A stretch of DNA of 15,283 nucleotides from DAIOHQ01 sp036744635 (GTDB taxonomy: Bacteria; Planctomycetota; Phycisphaerae; Tepidisphaerales; Tepidisphaeraceae). This document shows positions 7,030 through 12,837 of this stretch, in pieces (the first letter of the stretch is position 1; each line of letters starts with the position of its first letter). The position numbers were made by a program, and so were the translations under genes. The stretch spans positions 1 through 15,283 of the forward strand of contig DAIOHQ010000107.1 of assembly GCA_036744635.1 (NCBI GenBank). The letters run 5' to 3'. Below the pieces are notes generated by a model. That model was not told the DNA's origin. It saw only the letters and a program-made list of their open reading frames with translations, and searched no databases.

Positions 7030-7171
7030 TCGTAGCACGGGGTTTCCTGAACCCGTGCACGTGCTGTACGCAGCACGTTGTGCGTCCCGTAGGGTACGAC
7101 GGAGGTGGGCAAGTACGCCTCCGTCCACGGCCTACCGCGGACACACGGGTTCAGCAAAACCCGCGCTACGA
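7030..7171. repeat. Bacterial interspersed mosaic element: two inverted REP-like hairpins
   Basis: The arms at 7030-7057 and 7144-7171 are inverted copies matching at 25 of 28 positions. Each arm can itself fold: the left as GCACGGG/CCCGTGC (7035-7041 with 7052-7058), the right with one mismatch. Each has a GTAG tetranucleotide at its foot (7032-7035; inverted as CTAC at 7166-7169), the hallmark of REPs recognised by RAYT transposases. The spacer holds two more perfect stems: ACGTGCTG/CAGCACGT (7059-7066 with 7071-7078) and GACGGAGG/CCTCCGTC (7098-7105 with 7118-7125). No transposase is in the window. The element fills most of the 222-bp gap after the glycosyltransferase stop. Confidence 0.8.
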
Positions 7172-7241
7172 AAGAATGCTGCCGGCCGACTGCACACCGA
7201 GCGCGATTTGCGTTCACTCCCCCCACCCTTACATTAATCCC

Positions 7242-8492
7242 ATGGACGCCGTTCCCGCCGAACCATCCGCCGCGCAGGAAATCGCTGCGGTGCGGGTTCC
7301 GCGCGGGCTTACGCCACGGCTGCACAGCGGGATCAGCGTCTCCCGCTTTTTCGGGTTGCACGCGATGGGGGCGCTGTTTCCGATAGCGGCCGGGGCGATG
7401 CTTTACGGGTGGCGGGCGATCGTCTCCATGGCCGTCGTCGTCATCTCCGCCGCGGCCGGCATCGCGGTCTGGAAACGCATCGGCATCCGCGGCTACCAGC
7501 TTCGCTACGCCCATGGCCTGTGGCTGGCGTTGCTGTTGGCGCTGATGCTCCCTGCCCATCTCGCCACCAAGCTGCCGCTATCGGATCAGACCGGCCGGGT
7601 GCTCTGGCCAATCCTGCCGGCCGCGGGAATCTGCATCGCCACCCTCCTCTGGCTGCTCGGCGGCCTCGGCTCTGCCCGCATCCATCCCGTCCTTGTCGCT
7701 TACCTGGTGGTCTCGGTATTCTTCCAGAAAGACCTGGTTCCCCACTGGATTCTGCAGCGCCAGCACGTCTTCGCCGGCGATGTGCTGGATGTCTCCCCGG
7801 CCGAATCCGCCGGCCCGCGCCGCGATGCCTGGATCAAAGCCAAACCGCCTTCGGAACCCGTCTTGGATTCCAATCATCCCCGCGCCGCCCTCCGCTCCGA
7901 GCCGGCCTCCCAGCAGCTCATCTTCTTCACCAGCGGCACCGAGCCGCCAGCGCGGGCCTGGCTGTCGCTCGAAGGGCTGATGCGGGATGTCATGCCGCCG
8001 CTGGAAGACTGCATCATCGGCGGCCAGCCCGGCCCCATCGGCACCAGCAGCGTCATCGCCGTCATCATCGGCGGGTTGTTTCTCCTCTACCGCGGCCTGA
8101 TCGACTACCGCATCCCGCTGTTCATCTATCTTTCGGCGGCGCTGGCGTTTTTCCTACTGCCGATCCCGGTGGTGATCCGCGAAACCGGCCCGCAATGGCG
8201 CTGGTTGGCCTTGCGCATGCCCGGCGTCGGCTGGGCAATGGGCACGACCTTCGTCAACTACGAAATCCTCGCCGGCCCCCTGCTCTTCACCGCCTTCTTC
8301 CTGGCCACCGCGCCGGCCGTGCGCCCGATGGCGCAGCGGGCCCGCTCGCTCTACGCCATCTCGATCGGCGTGTTGGCCGCGGTCTTCCAACTGTATGCCA
8401 GCGTCAGCTTCGGCCCGTACGTCGCCCTGCTGCTGGTTAGCCTGCTCACTCCCACGCTGGATAAATGGTTCGCACCCAAGCCGCTGGTGTGA
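7242..8492 (+). CDS. Orphan RnfD/NqrB-family membrane protein
   Basis: RnfD and NqrB are membrane subunits of ion-translocating oxidoreductases (Rnf, Na+-NQR) that carry covalent FMN. The 416-residue protein follows the family order. It has PRLHSGISVSRFFGLHAMGALFPIAAG (25-51), then LLWLLGGLGSARIHPVLVAY (135-154), then IIGGQPGPIGTSSVIAVIIGGLFLLYRGLIDYRIPL (258-293), and finally GPLLFTAFFLATAPAV plus LLTPTLDKWF near the end. Two key features are altered. The flavin-accepting SGAT motif is not seen; FFTSGTEPPARAW (228-240) is nearby. The usual ATDP reads ATAP (355-358). A hydrophilic insertion covers about 175-228. No other rnf or nqr gene is near. The ATG at 7242 is chosen because the frame upstream to 7080 is the REP element. 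It lacks a Shine-Dalgarno site, and a TACATT hexamer lies 6 nt before it. Confidence 0.75.
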   Translation: MDAVPAEPSAAQEIAAVRVPRGLTPRLHSGISVSRFFGLHAMGALFPIAAGAMLYGWRAIVSMAVVVISAAAGIAVWKRIGIRGYQLRYAHGLWLALLLALMLPAHLATKLPLSDQTGRVLWPILPAAGICIATLLWLLGGLGSARIHPVLVAYLVVSVFFQKDLVPHWILQRQHVFAGDVLDVSPAESAGPRRDAWIKAKPPSEPVLDSNHPRAALRSEPASQQLIFFTSGTEPPARAWLSLEGLMRDVMPPLEDCIIGGQPGPIGTSSVIAVIIGGLFLLYRGLIDYRIPLFIYLSAALAFFLLPIPVVIRETGPQWRWLALRMPGVGWAMGTTFVNYEILAGPLLFTAFFLATAPAVRPMAQRARSLYAISIGVLAAVFQLYASVSFGPYVALLLVSLLTPTLDKWFAPKPLV

Positions 8493-8502
8493 CAATGCAG
8501 AA

Positions 8503-8558
8503 ACGTGGAACGTGAAACATGAAGAGCGGCGCCGCTCTTCATGTTTCACCTTTCACGT
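8503..8558. terminator. Perfect 38-bp palindrome between convergent genes, probable bidirectional terminator
   Basis: GTGAAACATGAAGAGCGGC (8512-8530) is followed directly by its exact reverse complement (8531-8549). A looser outer pair, ACGTG (8503-8507) and CACGT (8554-8558), extends the stem. It begins just after the stop of the RnfD-like gene and contains the stop codon of the KimA-like gene (8546-8548). There is no clear T-tract, so it may block read-through by hairpin strength, or it may be a mobile repeat. The flank contains short repeats of an ACGTG-GAAC-GTGAAAC type. Confidence 0.6.
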
Positions 8559-10582
8559 GTCATACCCGTTGCCGCCGGTGAATCGGCGGACGGCGGCTCG
8601 GGCGCTGACGCCACGCTCACCACCTGCACCGGAATTTCCGGCGGAAGCAGCGCCTCGAGCCTCCTCTGGAAATGCCCCTTGATCAGATGATAAATCGCGC
8701 CGCGCCGGCTGGTGCCGATCAGAATGCGATCGACGCCGTAGATGGCCGCGTTTTCCGCCATCAGCTCCGGGGCGTTCGGGCCGGTGTCGTAGATCGGGAT
8801 GATCGGCACGCCGATGGCATGTCCCATGTCCAGGAACCGGCTAAACGCCTTTTGCGCCGCCAGATCGGTGTCGATGGTGAGCTGCTGTTCGGAGTCATAC
8901 TTGTACGACAGGTTCACCTCGCGAACGAAGCAGACCACCAGCGTGCAGCCGCTCTTTTTTGCCTCGGCCAGGGCGACCGGGGCCAGCGCCTCCGAGCCGT
9001 AGGTGCCGATGAGAATTTTGGGTTTGCCGAGAGCCTCGGGCGTGAGCTGATCCATGATGGCCTGCCGCAACAAACTTGGCCGCGGGCCTTTGCGGGTGGT
9101 CAGCCACTTGTTGAGCTGCCGCGCTGACAGGCCGACGAGCATCACGATGGTCACGAACGCCAGGGCGTGCAGCTTGGTGCAGGCCAGCGTGATCCAGATC
9201 GCCAGCAGAATGATGCCCAGCCCCAGCATCGGGATCTTTCGCCGCATCCTCCGCAGGCGCGGATGAGTCGAACAGAGGGTGACATTGATCGCCACCGCGC
9301 CGATCACGCCGATCGCATACAGCGCCGCCAACCGCTCCAGATCATGCGAGATCAGCAGCACCAGCATCGGCACCGAAGCCGCGATCAGCGCGGGAACGTA
9401 TGGCACGCCAAAGCGGTTGAGCGCTGTCATCCACTGCGGCAGTTCCCCATCGCGCGCCATCAGATATTGAACCGAGATCATATCCGTCAGTGCGGTATTG
9501 CAGGCCGACAGCAGCAACAACCCGCCGAGGATACGCACACCCCACTCCGCCCACTGGCCGACGTAATGGCTGGAAAGAAACGCCAGCATGTCCTGAAAAT
9601 GCGCCTCGCGGTCGAGCACGGGAATCGCCACCATCGCCACGCACAGCAGCAGGTTGAAGATCGCCACCTCGGCCGTCACCACGCTGATTGCCTTGCGCGC
9701 CGTATGAGCCACCGGCTTTTGCATCACGCCGGTAAGATTGGCGATCGCCTCAACGCCCGACAGCGCCAGCACAATCGACACGAACGCCACCCACAAATGG
9801 GCCGGGCTATGACTGAGATGCCCAACTCGACTCGGCAACTGCGACCACTCCACCTGCGGCAACGCGAAACCCGCGATCAGGAGCGTGATCGCCACCATGC
9901 CGACGGCCGCCGCCAGGGCAAAGCCGCCGGTATGCTTGGGACCCATCAGATTGAATATGCCGATCACCGCCACGGCAATGATCGCCCACAGGCCCGGCGA
10001 ATCCCAGGCCAGCAGCGATTCGGCCACGGATCCGCCGGTGTCGTGATGCAATTTGATCTCGTCGCCGGCATCTTTGACGACGGCGGCGGCGGGCTGGTTG
10101 GACGCGCTGGAGGCGTCGGCCGGGGCATTCTTTGCGCCAGTTTCCGCGGCTGCCGCGGCTTTCTTCCCCTCCTCCACCTGTGCGTGGTGCTGCAGCGGCA
10201 GCCCGAAGTAATGAAAGGCATCCAGCGCGCTCAGGCTGGCGGTGACGGTGTAGTCCGCAAACAGCAGCAGCGCCCCCACCACTGCCAGCGTCCGCGACTT
10301 GCTCTTGGCCGCGGTGTAAACGCCGCCGCCATCGGGATAAATCCGGCAGATTTGCGTGTACGCCCAGCCCACCGCCACGATCAACAGGCTCATAAACAAG
10401 ATGAGCCAGAAGCTGGTGCGGCCGGCGAACAAGAACGCCAGGCCTAGCACATACAGCCGGCTGGTCCCCCAGTCGCCAAAGAGCAAGCCCGATGCCTGCA
10501 GCCAGCCCACATTGCGGGGGCGCTCGCTGGAAAGAAGGGCGAGCGCCAAGGGTTTGTTTTTGCCGGTTTCAGCAGAGTGCAT
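8546..10582 (-). CDS. KimA-like APC-superfamily transporter with C-terminal universal stress protein domain (probable K+ importer)
   Basis: A 678-residue inner-membrane transporter. The APC core spans about 28-490, with a predicted USP/KimA-type cytoplasmic domain at about 518-657 (KILIGTYGSEAL, and GTSRRGAIYHLIKGHFQRRL near the end, which resembles the USP nucleotide loop). Core motifs match KimA of Bacillus subtilis: RIYPDGGGVYTAAK (80-93), ADYTVTASLS (109-118), LSGVEAIAN (274-282), CNTALTD (361-367) and LYAIGV (421-426). Residues I recall as K+ ligands in KimA align as Asp37, Tyr44, Asp110, Tyr111, Thr114, Ser118, Glu278 and Tyr422; Thr230 of KimA is Ser275 here. An Ala-rich insertion (about 133-187) follows the third helix. 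Database names such as amino-acid permease are possible, but the fold, USP tail and c-di-AMP riboswitch favour potassium. The ATG has no Shine-Dalgarno site and abuts a small hairpin. Confidence 0.8.
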   Translation of the reverse strand: MHSAETGKNKPLALALLSSERPRNVGWLQASGLLFGDWGTSRLYVLGLAFLFAGRTSFWLILFMSLLIVAVGWAYTQICRIYPDGGGVYTAAKSKSRTLAVVGALLLFADYTVTASLSALDAFHYFGLPLQHHAQVEEGKKAAAAAETGAKNAPADASSASNQPAAAVVKDAGDEIKLHHDTGGSVAESLLAWDSPGLWAIIAVAVIGIFNLMGPKHTGGFALAAAVGMVAITLLIAGFALPQVEWSQLPSRVGHLSHSPAHLWVAFVSIVLALSGVEAIANLTGVMQKPVAHTARKAISVVTAEVAIFNLLLCVAMVAIPVLDREAHFQDMLAFLSSHYVGQWAEWGVRILGGLLLLSACNTALTDMISVQYLMARDGELPQWMTALNRFGVPYVPALIAASVPMLVLLISHDLERLAALYAIGVIGAVAINVTLCSTHPRLRRMRRKIPMLGLGIILLAIWITLACTKLHALAFVTIVMLVGLSARQLNKWLTTRKGPRPSLLRQAIMDQLTPEALGKPKILIGTYGSEALAPVALAEAKKSGCTLVVCFVREVNLSYKYDSEQQLTIDTDLAAQKAFSRFLDMGHAIGVPIIPIYDTGPNAPELMAENAAIYGVDRILIGTSRRGAIYHLIKGHFQRRLEALLPPEIPVQVVSVASAPEPPSADSPAATGMTRER

Positions 10583-10600
10583 ACGCTTGCAGCACAGCGT
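10583..10600 (-). promoter_or_regulatory. Hairpin immediately before the KimA-like start codon
   Basis: On the minus strand ACGCT (10596-10600) and AGCGT (10583-10587) can pair around an 8-nt loop, ending at the base before the ATG. A second stem lies further upstream at 10612-10638 (CCCG/CGGG with outer CCGC/GCGG). Neither has a T-tract. They may be the expression platform of the riboswitch, acting on translation, but no Shine-Dalgarno site is present to mask. Confidence 0.35.
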
Positions 10601-10654
10601 CTGCCCGAGAGCCGCGCATCCCGCAAAACGGGAGGCGGCGAAGGAGGGAAACGT

Positions 10655-10812
10655 TGCGCCCTTTCAAAGGCCTACGGGGTTAGCTGACGGGCTTGAGCTT
10701 GAAAGTGCTCCGGGATTATTCCAATCCCTTCGCCCCTGGTCCTGGCCAACAACCGGCCAAAACCGCTGGGTTCCCCGCATCGCGCCCAATCGGGCCCGAT
10801 CTCGGCGGTCAC
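10655..10812 (-). ncRNA. c-di-AMP riboswitch (ydaO/yuaA class) in the leader of the KimA-like gene
   Basis: Read on the minus strand, the leader contains the conserved blocks I know from the ydaO aptamer in the right order. These are GCGGGGAACCCA (10778-10767), a GGCC/GGCC hairpin, GGGGCGAAGGG (10736-10726), a GGGATT/AATCCC stem, and the strongly conserved CCGTCAGCTAACCCCGTAGGC (10690-10670). The last block is nearly identical to the ydaO core CCGACAGCTAACCTCGTAGGC. These RNAs bind two c-di-AMP molecules and usually switch off K+ importers and related genes. CTTTCAA (10706-10700) may pair with TTGAAAG near 10667-10661. Outer ends are approximate. Its position, 274 bp between ribBA and a KimA-like gene, fits the class exactly. 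The aptamer alone does not show whether control is by termination or translation. Confidence 0.85.
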
Positions 10813-10819
10813 AAGCGTA

Positions 10820-10849
10820 AGCGTAATGGTGGGGACGTGGTAGTGTCAA
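10820..10849 (-). promoter_or_regulatory. Candidate sigma-70 promoter driving the riboswitch and KimA-like gene
   Basis: A perfect -35 hexamer TTGACA (10844-10849) is followed after 18 nt by TACGCT (10820-10825), which matches the -10 consensus at its three most conserved positions (T, A, final T). The start would fall near 10812, just upstream of the aptamer, giving a leader of about 230 nt. The -35 lies 7 nt beyond the ribBA stop, so the transporter need not be read from the ribBA operon. Confidence 0.55.
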
Positions 10850-10856
10850 ATTACTA

Positions 10857-12086
10857 TCACAGCTTATGCCCCATCTTTGCCTTCTTGGCGTCCAGATACG
10901 GCTTGTTGAACTCCCCCGGCTCGATCTTCAGCGGGACTTCCTCCACCACCGTCAGCCCATACCCTTCGATCCCATAAATCTTCTTGGGATTGTTGGTCAT
11001 GATCCGCAGCTTGCGCAAGCCAAGGTCGCGGAGAATCTGGCTGCCGATGCCGTAGTCGCGTTTGTCCACGGGCAGACCCAGGCTGACGTTGGCCTCCACC
11101 GTGTCCAGTCCCATCTCCTGCAGCTTGTAGGCGTGCAGCTTGTTCACCAGGCCAATCCCGCGCCCCTCCTGCCGGAGGTATAGCAGCACGCCCTTCCCCT
11201 CGGCCTCGATCCGCTGCATGGCGATGGCAAGCTGCTCGCCGCAGTCGCATCGCCCTGAGCCGAAGATGTCGCCGGTAAGGCATTCGCTGTGAACCCGCAC
11301 CAACACCGGCTCTTCCTGCACGACCACCTGGCCGGTGTCATCGAATTCGCCGATGCCGCCTTTACAAAGCGCCAAGTGCGGTTCCTTATCGACCAGGCTC
11401 TGATAGGCGTAAAGCTGAAACCGCCCCCAGCGCGTCGGCAGATCGATCGATTGGATGCGCTTGACGAACTGCTCGCGCTTGAGGCGATAGCTGATCAGGT
11501 CCGCGATCGTCACCATTTTCAGATCGTGCTGCCGGCAATATTCCTCCAGCTCCGCCCGCCGCGCCGGCTCGCCGTCATCACGCAGAATCTCGCAGATCAC
11601 CGCCGCGGGCTTGAGGCCGGCAAACCGCGCCAGATCGACCGAGCCTTCGGTCTGTCCCGCCCGCACCAGCACGCCTCCATCCCGCGCCCGCAGCGGGTTG
11701 ATGTGTCCCGGCCGCAGCAAATCCTGCGGCTGGGCATCCTTGGCAATGGCGACTTCGATGGTGCGAGCCCGGTCGCGGGCGCTGACACCGGTGCTGACCC
11801 CAAACTTGGGATGGGCATCAACCGTGACGGTAAACGCCGTCCCCAGCGTGGCCGTGTTCAATTCCACCTGCGAGTGCAGGTGCAGCTTGTCGCACTGCTC
11901 GGCCGTCAGCGCCAAACAGATGTACCCGCGGGCGTGCTTGAGCATGAAATTGATGGCCGCCGGGGTGCATTTCTCCGCCGCGATGACGATATCCCCCTCG
12001 TTCTCGCGGTCTTCATCATCGACCAGCACGATCATCTTGCCGGCCTTGAGGTCTTCAATCGCTTCTGGGATAGAGGAAAAAGCCAT
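10857..12086 (-). CDS. ribBA: Bifunctional 3,4-dihydroxy-2-butanone 4-phosphate synthase / GTP cyclohydrolase II
   Basis: RibBA makes both precursors of riboflavin, from ribulose 5-phosphate and from GTP, in the cytosol. The 409 residues hold a RibB domain at about 1-203 and a RibA domain at about 207-403. RibB motifs are VDDEDRENEGD (22-32), STGVSARDRARTI (98-110) and RPGHINPLRA (125-134). RibA motifs are VHSECLTGDIFGSGRCDCGEQL, with zinc ligands Cys269, Cys280 and Cys282, and LRQEGRGIGLVNK (304-316). All key residues are present, so both halves look active. The frame is open to 12272, but homology begins at the ATG at 12086, and the upstream stretch belongs to the RDD gene in another frame. 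The RDD stop is 7 nt away. There is no Shine-Dalgarno site; a perfect TATAAT lies 6 nt before the ATG. No FMN riboswitch was seen. Confidence 0.95.
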   Translation of the reverse strand: MAFSSIPEAIEDLKAGKMIVLVDDEDRENEGDIVIAAEKCTPAAINFMLKHARGYICLALTAEQCDKLHLHSQVELNTATLGTAFTVTVDAHPKFGVSTGVSARDRARTIEVAIAKDAQPQDLLRPGHINPLRARDGGVLVRAGQTEGSVDLARFAGLKPAAVICEILRDDGEPARRAELEEYCRQHDLKMVTIADLISYRLKREQFVKRIQSIDLPTRWGRFQLYAYQSLVDKEPHLALCKGGIGEFDDTGQVVVQEEPVLVRVHSECLTGDIFGSGRCDCGEQLAIAMQRIEAEGKGVLLYLRQEGRGIGLVNKLHAYKLQEMGLDTVEANVSLGLPVDKRDYGIGSQILRDLGLRKLRIMTNNPKKIYGIEGYGLTVVEEVPLKIEPGEFNKPYLDAKKAKMGHKL

Positions 12087-12092
12087 AGCTTC

Positions 12093-12098
12093 ATTATA
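12093..12098 (-). promoter_or_regulatory. TATAAT hexamer 6 nt before the ribBA start
   Basis: A perfect -10 consensus overlaps the RDD stop codon (12094-12096). With the usual 6-7 nt to the RNA start, transcription would begin at the A of the ribBA ATG and give a leaderless mRNA. No convincing -35 hexamer lies at the right distance, so chance occurrence within an operon is a real alternative. Confidence 0.35.
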
Positions 12099-12795
12099 CG
12101 GTCTCTGGCGGCGTAGTGCCTTGCCCGCGCTCTGCAGCCGCTGTGGAGGCGGGGAGCACGGGAAATCCGCGTACCTTCGGCGTGGGGATTTTTTTGAAAA
12201 CATCGGTCTGGGCGAGCGCATCGTAGAGGGCCGGCTTCCGCAAGAATACGCGCGGCAGAAAAGCCCCAACAAGCAGGGCGAACGGGGAGAGCACCAGCGG
12301 CCAAATCATGTCAATGCGCCATGGATGCACTGCAAACGTGTCATCATCCTGACGTGCCGTATGAACGAAGGCCAACAGGCAGAGCAGCGTCGACATGATC
12401 AACGGGATGGATTTGCAACTCCACCGGACAAGCAACTTGCGCCGGCGACAGCGCATGTCGCCGGTAGGTTCGATGCGCAGATTCAGTCCAGCTTTTCCGA
12501 ATGAAATTCCTACGATGCCCTCCAGAAATGCGGTGTAGCCCAGAGCGATGAAGCCCATCCAACCGAAAAAGAACCAATCTCCCAATGCGTCTATGCGAGA
12601 TGACGCATCCCAGCCGAGCCAGAGCGGAACGATGCAACCCGACCACGAGAGGATGAAGATTACCGCAACGTCAATCGCGGCCGCCGCAATGCGCAGGCCG
12701 AAGTGGGCGCGAACGAGCGCCAGGCGCGGCGTATTGGGGAACCAGCGATTTTCCTCGGCGGCAGCGGCAAGACTATCGAGGGGAGACAAGGACAT
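12094..12795 (-). CDS. RDD-family integral membrane protein
   Basis: A small inner-membrane protein of 233 residues with a core RDD domain. Features are HFGLRIAAAAIDVAVIF (conserved Arg35 and Asp42 in the first helix), LGYTAFLEGIVGISFGKAGLNLRI in the second helix and following loop (the GxxFGKxxxxLRI pattern is diagnostic), and LYDALAQTDVF after the last helix with the second conserved Asp192. A hydrophobic segment at about 132-146 and another at about 163-183 complete the membrane part. RDD proteins are of largely unknown function; some have been linked to ion or compatible-solute movement. The ATG at 12795 is preferred because an AGGA sits 10 nt upstream; another ATG at 12804 is too close to it. 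The gene lies 42 nt after the isomerase gene and 7 nt before ribBA, which suggests co-transcription. Confidence 0.8.
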   Translation of the reverse strand: MSLSPLDSLAAAAEENRWFPNTPRLALVRAHFGLRIAAAAIDVAVIFILSWSGCIVPLWLGWDASSRIDALGDWFFFGWMGFIALGYTAFLEGIVGISFGKAGLNLRIEPTGDMRCRRRKLLVRWSCKSIPLIMSTLLCLLAFVHTARQDDDTFAVHPWRIDMIWPLVLSPFALLVGAFLPRVFLRKPALYDALAQTDVFKKIPTPKVRGFPVLPASTAAAERGQGTTPPETV

Positions 12796-12837
12796 CGCGC
12801 ACATGTCCTGCTAGCATCAGTGAGTTTGTGGCCCCGC

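Noticed and set aside
7080..7241. N-terminal extension of the RnfD-like protein
   Set aside because: The extra 54 codons read through the REP pair and a low-homology stretch. Family similarity begins after the ATG at 7242.
9167..10447. Plus-strand open frame of 426 codons
   Set aside because: Antisense to the KimA-like transporter, with a His/Arg/Gln-rich composition typical of a shadow frame.
12087..12140. FMN riboswitch for ribBA
   Set aside because: Only 7 nt separate ribBA from the RDD gene, and I see none of the conserved FMN (RFN) element blocks there or upstream of the gene run inside the window.
12087..12272. N-terminal extension of RibBA
   Set aside because: The 62 extra residues are Arg/Pro/Ser-rich and overlap the RDD gene in another frame. 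RibB similarity starts at the ATG at 12086.
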